Of a stretch of 64,000 nucleotides of DNA, positions 48,665-57,532 are shown piece after piece. The position numbers and the translations under genes were made by a program. The DNA lies in contig NZ_JADBDS010000001.1 in the NCBI RefSeq assembly GCF_014873705.1, positions 1 through 64,000 on the forward strand. The letters run 5' to 3'. The DNA is from Mycobacterium sp. OAS707 (lineage in GTDB: Bacteria; Actinomycetota; Actinomycetes; Mycobacteriales; Mycobacteriaceae). Positions within the stretch are counted from its first letter, which is position 1, and each line of letters starts with the position of its first letter. The notes below the pieces were generated by a model. The model had not been told where the DNA came from and did no database searches. It worked only from the letters and a program-made list of their open reading frames with translations.

Positions 48665-49549
48665 ATGAACACCGAGCAGTTCGAGAAGGCAAAGAATGGC
48701 GCCGGCTTCATTGCGGCACTTGACCAGAGCGGCGGCAGCACGCCCAAGGCGCTGAAGCTGTACGGCATCGGCGAGGATGCGTACTCCGGCGACGAGCAGA
48801 TGTTCGATCTGGTGCACGAGATGCGGACCCGCATCATCACCAGTCCGGCCTTCGACGGCGACCGCATCATGGGCGCGATCCTGTTCGAGATGACGATGGA
48901 CCGCACCATCGACGGCCGGCCGTCGGCCGACTACCTGTGGAACGTCAAGAACGTCGTGCCGTTCCTCAAGATCGACAAGGGTCTCGCCGACGAGGACCAG
49001 GGCGCACAGGTGATGAAGCCAATGCCGGGCCTCGACGCGCTGCTGGACCGCGCCGTCGAGAACGGGATCTTCGGCACCAAGGAACGTTCCGTCATCAAGC
49101 TCCCCGGCGCCGGTCTTGACGCCGTCGTCGACCAGCAGTTCGAGGTGGCCCAGCAGGTGCTCGCGAAGGGGCTCGTGCCGATCATCGAGCCCGAGGTCGA
49201 CATCCACAGCCCGCGCAAGGCGGAGGCAGAGGATCAACTGAAGGCCGCCCTGCTCGACGGCGTGAACAAGCTGGCCGACGACCAGGCGGTGATGTTGAAG
49301 CTGACACTGCCCGACACGGACAACCTGTACAGCGAACTCGTGGCGCACCCCAAGGTGGTCCGCGTGGTTGCGCTGTCCGGCGGATACAACCGGGAACAGG
49401 CGTGCGAGAAGCTCGCCCGCAACAACGGTGTGATCGCGAGCTTTTCGCGCGCGCTGACCGAAGGGCTCACGGCGCAGCAGAGCGATCAGGAATTCAACGC
49501 GACACTCGATGCCGCGATCGCCGAGATCGCGAAGGCCTCTAGTACCTGA
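48665..49549 (+). CDS. Class I fructose-bisphosphate aldolase
   Basis: Schiff-base aldolase of glycolysis/gluconeogenesis, 294 residues. Signatures are [16 protein letters not shown] at the N terminus, [23 protein letters not shown] and the Schiff-base lysine in [10 protein letters not shown], then [14 protein letters not shown]. Mycobacteria normally rely on a class II enzyme, so this is probably a second aldolase. ATG 48665 is preceded by a purine-rich GGAGAGGAAAGGG. It is divergent from CYP124. Confidence 0.93.
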   Translation: MNTEQFEKAKNGAGFIAALDQSGGSTPKALKLYGIGEDAYSGDEQMFDLVHEMRTRIITSPAFDGDRIMGAILFEMTMDRTIDGRPSADYLWNVKNVVPFLKIDKGLADEDQGAQVMKPMPGLDALLDRAVENGIFGTKERSVIKLPGAGLDAVVDQQFEVAQQVLAKGLVPIIEPEVDIHSPRKAEAEDQLKAALLDGVNKLADDQAVMLKLTLPDTDNLYSELVAHPKVVRVVALSGGYNREQACEKLARNNGVIASFSRALTEGLTAQQSDQEFNATLDAAIAEIAKASST

Positions 49550-49555
49550 GGCGCA

Positions 49556-50002
49556 TCAAGGAGTGGTGTGCACGATGAGCACGTCGGTCTTGGACCGGCG
49601 TGCGACGTTGGCAGGCACCGAGCCCAGCAGTCGCCCGGCGATGGTGCTCAGCCCGACGTTGCCTACGACGAGCAGATCGGCGTTGACTTCCTCGGCCAGA
49701 TCGACAAGTGCGTCGACCGGCGCGCCAACGACGGCCTTCTCTTCGACGTCGCCGGCCCCGGCAGCCTTCGCCCGGTCCCTGGCCTCACGCAGGATGGCGT
49801 AGATCGGCGCGTTGCCTGCCATCTTGTAGCCCTCGTCCTTGAGCACATCGGCGGCGCGCTGATCCTCGCTTTGAGGGAAGTACGCGGTCGCGACGACCAC
49901 CTTGGCACCCGACCCTGCGGCGATCTGGCCGGCCTTGTCCACCGCCCGCAGTGACGAATCCGATCCGTCCGTGCCGACGACGATGGTCTGGTAGCCGCTC
50001 AT
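49556..50002 (-). CDS. Universal stress protein (Rv1636-type, cAMP-binding family)
   Basis: A 148-residue single-domain USP: VVGTDGSDSSLRAVDKA at the N terminus, VVGAPVDALVDLAEE, and the nucleotide-binding VVGNVGLSTIAGRLLGSVP. Its M. tuberculosis counterpart Rv1636 binds cAMP more tightly than ATP. ATG 50002 has GGGAGGG upstream; the frame continues to 50116 without support. It is divergent from the GT-C gene, as in M. tuberculosis. Confidence 0.93.
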   Translation of the reverse strand: MSGYQTIVVGTDGSDSSLRAVDKAGQIAAGSGAKVVVATAYFPQSEDQRAADVLKDEGYKMAGNAPIYAILREARDRAKAAGAGDVEEKAVVGAPVDALVDLAEEVNADLLVVGNVGLSTIAGRLLGSVPANVARRSKTDVLIVHTTP

Positions 50003-50317
50003 CCATTCCCTCCCAGTGTCAGTTGCAACGCCACCCGAGACAGTAACCTGTTGCCCGTTGACCAGGGGCGCAATTGGAAACACCCGATGGTAACGGCGGT
50101 TCGGCCGTTCGCGCACCTTAAGTGATGGACGCTACGTCGTTGCTACCAGAACGTCCGTGTCGCAACGGCATTGCCGACGTGATCCAGCTCAACCTGTGTG
50201 AACCCACCACGGCCGCAAGGAAAGTCGGCGCCGATCCCGACGACGACGTCAAATATGCGGCCGTAGCGGGCTTTCCCGAGCGCGCAGCGTAGAGACGGGT
50301 TACGGTTTTGCCGTCAC
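50003..50317. promoter_or_regulatory. Divergent intergenic region between the USP and GT-C genes
   Basis: 315 bp without a gene. It contains the ribosome-binding site of the USP gene, a possible -10 TACTGT for it (minus strand, about 50042), and a short dyad AACGGC/GCCGTT at 50092-50109. No RNA gene or clear operator was seen. Confidence 0.4.
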
Positions 50318-51877
50318 TTGAGGGGGCAGACCGAGCACGTGGATCTTTCAACTAGACCGCTACGCGTCGCGCGCGTCCAACCGCTTGAGCGGGTTCGGGC
50401 CGGCCGGTTCGATCCCGCAATGGTGGCGGTGTTCGCCGTCGCGGTATCCGCCGCGGGCGCCGCCAGGCCGTCGCTGTGGTTCGACGAAGCGGCGACCATC
50501 TCCGCTTCGACTCGATCCGTGCCCCAGCTGTGGCAGCTGCTGCACAACATCGATGCGGTGCACGGCCTCTACTACCTGGTCATGCACGGCTGGTTCGCGA
50601 TCTTCCCCGTGACCGAATTCTGGTCTCGGCTATCCAGTTGTCTGGCCGTCGGGCTCGCTGCTGCCGGCGTTGTCGTTGTGGCCAAACAGTTTTCGACGCG
50701 AACCGTGGGCGTTTGCGCTGGAGTGATCTTCGCGATCCTGCCGCGCATCACATGGGCAGGCATCGAGGCGAGGTCGTACGCGCTGACGGCCGCTGCCGCG
50801 GTGTGGTTGACAGTGTTGGTGATCACCGCCGCCCGACGAAACACCGCGGCGCTGTGGCCGCTGTACACGCTGGCGTTGATGATGTCGACGCTGCTGAACG
50901 TGTTTGCGGTGCTGATGGTCTTGGTGCACGCCGCCGTGGTGGCGGTGGTGGCCAAGAACCGGGCCGCGGTGATGAGGTGGGCCGCGGCCGCGGCGGTCGC
51001 CGTGTTGACGGTCGTGCCGTTCTTGATGTTCTGCCGCACCCAGATCGCACAGGTCAGATGGATTTCGCCGCTTCAGCCCGCGACGTTCTTGGAGATCGTC
51101 CAGCAGCAGTACTTCGACCACAGCGTGGGGTTCGCGCTGCTGGCCGGTGTGGTGCTGGCGGCACCGCTCGTGCTGCGCAGGCCGTGGCCGACGGGTAACC
51201 GTCAACTGGCAGGCATCGCGGTGGCGTGGATCGTCCTGCCGACCGCCGTGCTGCTGCTGTATTCGGCGGTGCAGCAACCGATCTACTATCCCCGCTACCT
51301 CTGCTACACCTCCCCCGGGATGGCGTTGCTGCTGGCGGTTTGCCTGGCGGCGTTGTTCCGAACCCGCGAACGCGTCACCGCGGTCGTGGCCGCGTTCGCC
51401 CTCGTCGCCACTCCCAACTATCTCCTCGGGCAACGCGGCCCGTATGCCAAGGAGGGCATGGACTTCAGCCAGGTCGCCGACGTGATCACCGCGCACGCAT
51501 CGGCAGGCGACTGCCTGATCCTCGACAACACGGCCGCGTGGAAGCCTGGCCCGATCAGGCCGCTGACGGCGGCCAGGCCCGCCGCCTACGCAAAACTCGT
51601 CGATCCAGGCCGCGGCTTGCGCGGGGCGCAACGCAACTGGTTGTGGGACCAGCACCTCGGCATCTGGGGCGTCGCCGACCGCGTTCAGCGCTGCACGGTG
51701 CTGTGGACGGTGTCCGAACGCGACACCACGGTGCCCGATCGCCAGAGCGGCCAGGCGTTGGATCCAGGACCGCGCCTCAAGCGCGCTCCCGCGTACCAGG
51801 TGCCGCAGCGCATGGGCTTCCACATCGTCGAACGCTGGCAGTTCAGCTTCGCGCAGGTGGTGAAGTCAACCCGATAA
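50318..51877 (+). CDS. GT-C membrane glycosyltransferase (Rv1635c-type, possible LAM mannose-capping enzyme)
   Basis: A ~519-residue polytopic protein with about ten hydrophobic segments from residue 33 to 385 and a C-terminal extracytoplasmic domain. The GT-C catalytic DE motif is in the first loop (LWFDEAATIS, Asp56-Glu57), followed by YYLVMHGWFAIF. In M. tuberculosis Rv1635c adds the first mannose cap to lipoarabinomannan using polyprenyl-phosphomannose and likewise lies beside the Rv1636 USP gene. The start is uncertain: TTG 50318, GTG 50339 or ATG 50420. Assignment to capping is by family and position only. Confidence 0.8.
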   Translation: MRGQTEHVDLSTRPLRVARVQPLERVRAGRFDPAMVAVFAVAVSAAGAARPSLWFDEAATISASTRSVPQLWQLLHNIDAVHGLYYLVMHGWFAIFPVTEFWSRLSSCLAVGLAAAGVVVVAKQFSTRTVGVCAGVIFAILPRITWAGIEARSYALTAAAAVWLTVLVITAARRNTAALWPLYTLALMMSTLLNVFAVLMVLVHAAVVAVVAKNRAAVMRWAAAAAVAVLTVVPFLMFCRTQIAQVRWISPLQPATFLEIVQQQYFDHSVGFALLAGVVLAAPLVLRRPWPTGNRQLAGIAVAWIVLPTAVLLLYSAVQQPIYYPRYLCYTSPGMALLLAVCLAALFRTRERVTAVVAAFALVATPNYLLGQRGPYAKEGMDFSQVADVITAHASAGDCLILDNTAAWKPGPIRPLTAARPAAYAKLVDPGRGLRGAQRNWLWDQHLGIWGVADRVQRCTVLWTVSERDTTVPDRQSGQALDPGPRLKRAPAYQVPQRMGFHIVERWQFSFAQVVKSTR

Positions 51878-51894
51878 GCGGGTAACCGGCCCGT

Positions 51895-52542
51895 GTGAGC
51901 GCCGCCGATTTCGTCCCCGACAGCCAAGACCTCGACACGCTGACCGAGGCCGCGCACGGGTGCAAGGGGTGCGACCTGTACCTGCACGCGAATCAGACGG
52001 TGTTCGGCGCAGGCGCGGCGGACGCCGCCATGATGCTCGTCGGTGAACAACCCGGCGATCAGGAGGACAAGGCAGGTGCCCCGTTCGTCGGGCCTGCGGG
52101 CAAGCTGCTCGACAAGGCGCTGATCGAGGCTGGGGTCGACCGCGACCGGTTGTACGTCACCAACGCGGTGAAGCACTTCAAGTTCACGCTGCCCGAACGC
52201 GGTAAGCGCCGCATCCACAAGACCCCCAGCCGGACCGAGGTGGTGGCGTGCAGGCCATGGCTGTTCGCGGAGATGATGTCGGTTGAGCCCGACGTGGTCG
52301 TGCTGCTCGGTGCTACGGCAGCAAAGTCGTTGATGGGCAACGACTTTCGATTGACCGCGCATCGGGGCGAGGCATTGCACCTGCCCGCCATCGACGAGCT
52401 GGCCGATCTCGACTTCGACCCGCAGGTGGCCGTCACCGTTCACCCATCGTCCGTGCTGCGTGGACCGCCGGAGGACAGGGCCAAAGCATTCGACGGGCTG
52501 GTGTCGGATCTGCGGTTCGCCGCCGGGTTGGTGACCCGTTGA
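51895..52542 (+). CDS. udgX: UdgX, uracil-DNA cross-linking glycosylase
   Basis: A 215-residue uracil-DNA glycosylase-superfamily protein. The hallmark KRRIH loop is at 104-108; in M. smegmatis UdgX the His of this loop becomes covalently bound to the abasic site left after uracil removal. Other features are motif A GEQPGDQED (50-58), iron-sulfur Cys23, Cys26 (CKGC) and Cys119, and the motif B HPSSVLRG. GTG 51895 lies 17 bp after the GT-C gene in the same direction. It adds to the repair genes in this window. Confidence 0.95.
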   Translation: MSAADFVPDSQDLDTLTEAAHGCKGCDLYLHANQTVFGAGAADAAMMLVGEQPGDQEDKAGAPFVGPAGKLLDKALIEAGVDRDRLYVTNAVKHFKFTLPERGKRRIHKTPSRTEVVACRPWLFAEMMSVEPDVVVLLGATAAKSLMGNDFRLTAHRGEALHLPAIDELADLDFDPQVAVTVHPSSVLRGPPEDRAKAFDGLVSDLRFAAGLVTR

Positions 52543-52557
52543 GACATGATCGGCTAG

Positions 52558-53418
52558 ATGCAGCCCGCAGTCGATCGCATCGTCCGGCTGCTGGACGGAC
52601 GGTCGGTTAGCTACGCGCAATACGGCCAACCCGATGGCTTTCCGATCGTCAACGCACACGGTGGGTTGGCCTGCCGCCTCGATGTGGCTGCCGCAGACGC
52701 CGTTGCGACAGCCGCTGGTATCCGGCTGATCTCCCCCGACCGGCCGGGTGTGGGGCGGTCGGATCCGCAACCCGGTCGCACCGTCGACGACTGGGCGCAA
52801 GATGTCGCGGGACTGCTCGACCTGATCGACGTCGACCGGTTCGCGGTGATGGGCTGGTCGATGGGTGGGCAGTACGCCGCGGCCGTGGGCCATGCGCTAC
52901 CGAATCGGGTGACCCGGGTAGCGATCATCGCCGGCGCGTTGCCTCTGACCGAGCCCGGCGTGTTTGACGAACTGCCTGCGATGGACCGGACGCTGACCCG
53001 CCTCTCCCAGCGCGCACCGTGGCTTGCGGCGCAGTGGTTTCGGATCATGGGATTCGCGGCGGGCGCCGCACCGACGTTGTACGGGCGACTGGCCGCGCGC
53101 GAGCTCGGCCAGGCCGACGGAGCGGTACTCCACGACGAGGGCTTCCCGGCGTTCGCGCGGATGACGCGCGAGGCGTTACGGCAACCGGCAGGCGCGGTTG
53201 AGGAGTACCGGGCGTGGATGCGACCGTGGGGTTTTGCTCCAGAGGAGCTGACGGTGGCAGTAGATGTGTGGGCTGGAACGGGTGACCAACTCGTCAACGA
53301 AAGCTGGCCGCACCGGTTGGCTTCGCGAATCCCCAACGCCACCTTGAATATTCGCGACGGCGGCCATTTCATGGCGCACCTGCACTACCGCGATATCTTC
53401 GCTGCGCTGAGGCGCTAG
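52558..53418 (+). CDS. Alpha/beta hydrolase
   Basis: A 286-residue alpha/beta-hydrolase-fold protein: HGGLACR oxyanion segment, DRPGVGRSD, nucleophile elbow GWSMGG (Ser102), an acid in WAGTGDQLV and catalytic His in GGHFMAH. No signal peptide. Substrate unknown; epoxide hydrolase, esterase or haloperoxidase-like activities are all possible. ATG 52558 follows udgX by 15 bp, suggesting co-transcription. Its stop overlaps the nitrilase gene tail to tail by 4 bp. Confidence 0.9.
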   Translation: MQPAVDRIVRLLDGRSVSYAQYGQPDGFPIVNAHGGLACRLDVAAADAVATAAGIRLISPDRPGVGRSDPQPGRTVDDWAQDVAGLLDLIDVDRFAVMGWSMGGQYAAAVGHALPNRVTRVAIIAGALPLTEPGVFDELPAMDRTLTRLSQRAPWLAAQWFRIMGFAAGAAPTLYGRLAARELGQADGAVLHDEGFPAFARMTREALRQPAGAVEEYRAWMRPWGFAPEELTVAVDVWAGTGDQLVNESWPHRLASRIPNATLNIRDGGHFMAHLHYRDIFAALRR

Positions 53419-54212
53419 TACAAGTCGACGCGCCGGTCGTCGAACAGGTGGACGTGCTCGGTCAGGGTCTTGTCGTGGGTGAGGGCCAGGTCGATGTCGG
53501 CGACGGCCATCGCAGTACCGGGACCTGCTGCGGCGGCGATCCAGCCGTCCGGATCGACGATCACGGTGCCTTCCGTCCACTGTTGGCCACGCTCGACGCC
53601 AGCCCGGTCGCACGCCGCCACGGCGACTTTGTTCGTCCTTGCCGTCGACATCGCGGTGATGACCTCGCCAGGGCGTTCGCCCTCTGGCCGGGGAAACAAC
53701 GGCCAGTTCACCGGCGCGGCGATCAGCTCTGCGCCGTGCACCGCGATGGGGCGAGTGAGTTCGGCGAACTCGAGGTCGTAGCAGACCATCACGGCGATCG
53801 CGCCGTGCTTCGTCTCGACCACCGAGGGCAGCGTGTCGCCCGGGGTGAAGATCAACTTCTCGCGGTCCCACAGATGCGTCTTGCGATAGGTGGCGATCAC
53901 GCCGGTGGCGTCGACCATCACCGCGCTGTTGTACAACCGGGTATCGTCGCCGAGTTCGCAGAAGCCGCCGATGACGATCGAATCGCCCGCGGCTGCAGAC
54001 CAATTGGCGAATGCCGCAGCTCCCGGCGTGAGCGCCGCCGCCCGCGCTTCATCGGCATCGGCGAACATGTATCCGGACGTGGCGAGCTCGGGCAGCACAA
54101 TCACGTTGGCGCCTGCCGCGACCGCCTGACGGATGTTCTCCTCGATCAACTCGGCGTTGGCGGCCAATTCGCCGATCGTCGGGTCGATCTGGCAGCACGC
54201 GATCCTGACCAT
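53415..54212 (-). CDS. Nitrilase-family carbon-nitrogen hydrolase
   Basis: A 265-residue member of the nitrilase superfamily with the full Glu-Lys-Cys triad: Glu in VLPELATSGY, Lys in YRKTHLW and Cys in MVCYDLEF. A second Glu lies in PEGERPGE. This type hydrolyses amides; the substrate is unknown. ATG 54212 follows the SRPBCC gene by 48 bp on the same strand, so it may be the third gene of that operon. Confidence 0.9.
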   Translation of the reverse strand: MVRIACCQIDPTIGELAANAELIEENIRQAVAAGANVIVLPELATSGYMFADADEARAAALTPGAAAFANWSAAAGDSIVIGGFCELGDDTRLYNSAVMVDATGVIATYRKTHLWDREKLIFTPGDTLPSVVETKHGAIAVMVCYDLEFAELTRPIAVHGAELIAAPVNWPLFPRPEGERPGEVITAMSTARTNKVAVAACDRAGVERGQQWTEGTVIVDPDGWIAAAAGPGTAMAVADIDLALTHDKTLTEHVHLFDDRRVDLY

Positions 54213-54260
54213 GGTGCAACGGTACGGGACCGGTGTCGCTCCGATCGAGCGGCCGGAACG

Positions 54261-54692
54261 TCAGCCGTACAGTTCTTCGAACCGCTGGATCGACCGTTCG
54301 ATGTCGCCCTTGACGGCGCGCGCGGCGGCCGCTCCGATCGGCCCGAACAAGGGCCTGCCACCCAGTTCGAGGTTGAACGTGAACGCGGAGCCGGTCTCGG
54401 TCGGCGAGACCGTCATCCGCAGCGCGTACTTGGTGCCGCCGACACCGTCGCCGGTCATGTGCAGCAGCCGGGGCGGGTCAAGCTCGCGCACGGTCCAGGT
54501 CACTCGATTGCGTAACCCCTTCGCGCCTGCGACGCCGACGAGGGTCGCACCCGTCGTCAGTTCCGCCGGTACCTCGCCGCGCCAGCCCTGGTGCATCACC
54601 AGCCAGTCGCCGAGCTCGGCCAGATTCGAAGCATGGGCCCAGGCGTCTTCGGGGGACAGCGACAGCTCGCGGGACAGCTCGAGTTTGGCCAC
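54261..54692 (-). CDS. SRPBCC (START-like) lipid-binding protein
   Basis: A 143-residue protein with the SRPBCC/polyketide-cyclase pattern: LELSRELSLSPEDAWAHASN at the start, LDPPRLLHMTG in the centre and a long C-terminal helix (VKGDIERSIQRFEELYG). It likely binds a hydrophobic ligand in a helix-grip pocket. GTG 54692 lies 2 bp after the methyltransferase stop, so it is coupled to it. Confidence 0.85.
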   Translation of the reverse strand: MAKLELSRELSLSPEDAWAHASNLAELGDWLVMHQGWRGEVPAELTTGATLVGVAGAKGLRNRVTWTVRELDPPRLLHMTGDGVGGTKYALRMTVSPTETGSAFTFNLELGGRPLFGPIGAAAARAVKGDIERSIQRFEELYG

Positions 54693-54694
54693 GG

Positions 54695-55738
54695 CTACCA
54701 GGCTGCTTTCTGATACACAAGCCAACGCATTTCGATGGGCGATTCTTCGCGCGGCAGGTCGAACACGTCGCGGCCGCTGACCCAGTCGGCATACCAACTC
54801 GTCTGCGGCCAGGCGCCCTGCGGCAGATGCGCCATCTCGTAGTCGTACACGGAATCGTCGGACACCAGGTGAAGCGCCGAACCGGCGGCCGCCGTCGACA
54901 ATTCCTGGGCGGTGAAAATTGTTGTGTAACACTGCTGTCCGAGTTCGCGCGCGGCGTCATCCGGTGTGTAGCCGGGCTTCGCGAGGAACGCGTTGAACAC
55001 CAGGTGGCCGCCAGGGACAAGGCACTGGCCGGCGAGTTCGAAAACCGCGCGCAGCTGCTGCGCCGTGCGGAAATCCGAAACCACCTCGGACAGCAGGATC
55101 AGCTCATAGTCGTGCCGCAGGTCGTCCTCGGTGGCGAAGATGTCCCGCTCGATCACGCGCACGGTCAGCGATTCCCGTTCGGCGTCGGTACGAATGATCT
55201 CCGCGAACTTCGGCGTCATCTCCACCACGTCGACGGGGTGGCCGCGCCGCGCCAGCGCCAGCGTGTTGCGCCCGGTTCCCCCACCGATGTCCAGAATCCG
55301 GAACGCTCTGGGGTCGAGCGCGAGGTTGGCCAACGCCAGTACTCGGGCGTCCGGTTCGGTGCCGAACAGCGGCGGCTCGCGGGTGCTGATCCAGTTCTCG
55401 TAGGCGCCCTCGACCGTCCACCATTCGGCCTTGACGTGATAGTTCAACGTCGTGCCGACCGGGGCGTCGTAGGAGATGACGATGTTGGAGCGCGGCGAGT
55501 TGGCGTATGCCTCCGCGAGTTGGCCCTCCAGCACCTCTCTGACGTGGGCGAGCTGTTCATCGCTGAACGGCCTACCCAGGGTCGCGAACAGCGACTCGCA
55601 CATCGCTACGTACTGATCGATCATCCCCGGCACCGCGGGCACGGTGATTTTTCCGGTGACAACCGATCGGCGCTGCAGTCGCCTGGCCATTGCGTCGCGC
55701 ACTGCTGGATTGACCGAGCGCAGGGGTGGATTGTCCAT
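54695..55738 (-). CDS. Class I SAM-dependent methyltransferase
   Basis: A 347-residue protein with an N-terminal helical domain of about 130 residues and a Rossmann methyltransferase domain: motif I LDIGGGTGRNTLALA (about 150-165), the acidic VVEMTPKF loop, and ILLSEVVSDF (motif IV-like). The substrate is not evident; the large N-terminal region and SRPBCC partner suggest a small-molecule or lipid substrate. It begins at ATG 55738, just downstream of the tRNA-Cys gene, and heads a methyltransferase, SRPBCC, nitrilase gene set. Confidence 0.88.
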   Translation of the reverse strand: MDNPPLRSVNPAVRDAMARRLQRRSVVTGKITVPAVPGMIDQYVAMCESLFATLGRPFSDEQLAHVREVLEGQLAEAYANSPRSNIVISYDAPVGTTLNYHVKAEWWTVEGAYENWISTREPPLFGTEPDARVLALANLALDPRAFRILDIGGGTGRNTLALARRGHPVDVVEMTPKFAEIIRTDAERESLTVRVIERDIFATEDDLRHDYELILLSEVVSDFRTAQQLRAVFELAGQCLVPGGHLVFNAFLAKPGYTPDDAARELGQQCYTTIFTAQELSTAAAGSALHLVSDDSVYDYEMAHLPQGAWPQTSWYADWVSGRDVFDLPREESPIEMRWLVYQKAAW

Positions 55739-55797
55739 CGGTGCAAACGTTAGGTAAGCCGCGGCACCCGCGCACGACTATTACCCAACGTGTCGCG

Positions 55798-55868
55798 AGC
55801 GAGTGACGGGATTCGAACCCGTGTAGACGGCTTTGCAGGCCGGTGCCTAGCCACTCAGCCACACCCGC
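55798..55868 (-). tRNA. tRNA-Cys (GCA)
   Basis: A 71-nt cloverleaf on the minus strand. Acceptor arms GCGGGTG and CACTCGC pair over 7 bp (one G-T). The anticodon loop CTGCAAA gives anticodon GCA, and the T loop GGTTCGAATCC is canonical. The discriminator base is T, the expected identity element for cysteine. The 3' CCA is not encoded. Confidence 0.96.
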
Positions 55869-55929
55869 AACAGGACAAGATCCTGCCGGCCGGCCCGGCA
55901 CCGGCCCAGGCTTTGGATCGCCGTGATCG

Positions 55930-56688
55930 CTAGTCGTCCATCGGCACGCCGACTGCGTCGGTGCCTTGTGGCCAACCGGCAGGCGAGTCTTCCCACTTCT
56001 CCTGGCGGCCATACGGCGTCAGATCGAGGAAGGGATATCCCGGCGCGGAGTGGTCGAGACCGCGCGCGAACGCCGAATACGTGTGGAACACCTCGTCTTC
56101 GCGTCGGAGGAAGACGCTGGCACCCGGCCAGTCTCCGCGCAGCACATCATCGGTCAGTCCGTCGGCGTGCAACTCGTCGACGGATTTGTAGTTGTACTCG
56201 ATCGGCGCGCGCGCCGGGTCCAAGGTGACGTGGTAGTCGTAGGTGAAGTCGTTGTCACGCGACGAGTACCACGGAAACGTCCATCCGTGTTCGGCCTGGT
56301 AGCGCGCGATGCTGGCATACGGCGCTCTCGACACCGCCGCGAACGTCACGCCCTTGGCATGCAGCAGTCCGCGGTCCCGTTCGGTGAACGTGAGATCCGC
56401 TGCCATCGTGCAACTCGGGCAGCCCCTGTCGGTGGCGTCGATCCACATGAAGTGGTGGATGTACAACTGTGGGCGGCCGTCGAACATGTCGACCAAGCGC
56501 AGTTCGCCGTCGGGGCCCTCGAACACGTAGTCCTTGTCTACCTTCACCATCGGCAGCCGGCGTCGCTCCGCATTGACGGCATCTCGCAGATGGGTGACTT
56601 CGCGTTCGCGCGCCAGTAGCTTCTTGCGGGCGGCGAGCCATTCCTCGCGACTGGTGACGTCGGGATAGCCGGCGGCAGTTGTGGGCAT
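55930..56688 (-). CDS. DUF899 family thioredoxin-like protein
   Basis: A 252-residue protein of the DUF899 family, recognised by SREEWLAARKKLLAREREVT, YVFEGPDGE, LYIHHFMWIDATDRGCPSCT with a CxxC, and WYSSRDNDFTYDYHVT. The fold is thioredoxin-like and the CPSC motif could be redox active; cellular function is unknown. ATG 56688 has AGGAGA 7 nt upstream. It is divergent from the MgtC-like gene and lies 61 bp upstream of tRNA-Cys on the same strand. Confidence 0.9.
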   Translation of the reverse strand: MPTTAAGYPDVTSREEWLAARKKLLAREREVTHLRDAVNAERRRLPMVKVDKDYVFEGPDGELRLVDMFDGRPQLYIHHFMWIDATDRGCPSCTMAADLTFTERDRGLLHAKGVTFAAVSRAPYASIARYQAEHGWTFPWYSSRDNDFTYDYHVTLDPARAPIEYNYKSVDELHADGLTDDVLRGDWPGASVFLRREDEVFHTYSAFARGLDHSAPGYPFLDLTPYGRQEKWEDSPAGWPQGTDAVGVPMDD

Positions 56689-56791
56689 CGCGCATCTCCT
56701 AACCAATAGGCACTGGCAACATGGGCTGCAAATATGGACTATGCGGCGCGCCGAAAGTCATCGGTCCTGCCCCGGGGTTAATTTGTTTCCC

Positions 56792-57520
56792 ATGCAGGTG
56801 TGGCTGGCCGATCCGCCGTTCTTCGGTGGCCCGGGACAGGGCACGCGACAGATCGTCGAGCTGTTCGTTGCGTTCGGCCTGACGTCGTTGATCGGCCTCG
56901 AGCGCGAGATCCAGGGCAAGAGCGCCGGGGTGCGCACCCAGACCATCGTCGGCACCGCCGCCGCCCTGATCCTGCTCGTCAGCAAGTACGGCTTCTCCGA
57001 CGTGCTGCAGGACGGTCTGGTGGTCGTCGACCCGTCCCGTGTCGCGGCCCAAATCGTCTCGGGCATCGGCTTTCTCGGTGCCGGCATCATCATCTTCCGG
57101 CGTGGCTCAGTCCACGGACTGACGACGGCAGCGGCCGTGTGGGAGTCCGCGGCCATCGGCATGGCGGCGGGCTCGGGCCTTCTGCTGTTGGCGGTCACGG
57201 TGACCGCGATGCACTTCCTGATCATCGTCGGCTTCATGCCGCTGGCGAAGCGACTGTCCGCCCGGCTTGCCGGCTCGGTCACCATGCACGTCACCTATGA
57301 CGAGGGCCGCGGCGTGATGAGTCGGCTACTGCAGGCGTGCGACAAGAGGCAGTGGCAGCTCACCGATCTGTCGGCCGACGCCGCAGGCGAGCGCATCGCC
57401 GCGGGCAGCGCCGGTGTACTACTCACGCTGTCGGGCAGGGGCATTCTCGCCGCGCCGACGGTGCTGGCGTCCATCGACGGGGTGACGGCGATCCGCCAGC
57501 TCGACGACGAATCCGACTAG
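56792..57520 (+). CDS. MgtC/SapB family membrane protein
   Basis: A 242-residue inner-membrane protein with about five hydrophobic segments in residues 20-155 and a soluble ACT-like C-terminal domain (about 160-242). Family motifs are LIGLEREIQGKSAGVRTQTIVG and VSGIGFLGAGIII, then LTTAAAVWESAAIG. MgtC proteins support growth at low magnesium and in host cells and inhibit F-ATPase in some species. ATG 56792 is chosen by the family start. No M-box riboswitch is visible in the 103-bp gap before it. The nucleosidase gene starts 12 bp after its stop. Confidence 0.9.
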   Translation: MQVWLADPPFFGGPGQGTRQIVELFVAFGLTSLIGLEREIQGKSAGVRTQTIVGTAAALILLVSKYGFSDVLQDGLVVVDPSRVAAQIVSGIGFLGAGIIIFRRGSVHGLTTAAAVWESAAIGMAAGSGLLLLAVTVTAMHFLIIVGFMPLAKRLSARLAGSVTMHVTYDEGRGVMSRLLQACDKRQWQLTDLSADAAGERIAAGSAGVLLTLSGRGILAAPTVLASIDGVTAIRQLDDESD

Positions 57521-57532
57521 TCATACTGCGGT

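Noticed and set aside
48599..49348. N-terminal extension of the CYP124 frame to 685 codons
   Set aside because: It lies antisense to the class I aldolase and lacks P450 or other homology.
56689..56791. Possible magnesium (M-box) riboswitch before the MgtC-like gene
   Set aside because: Only 103 bp are available and no conserved M-box helices are recognisable.
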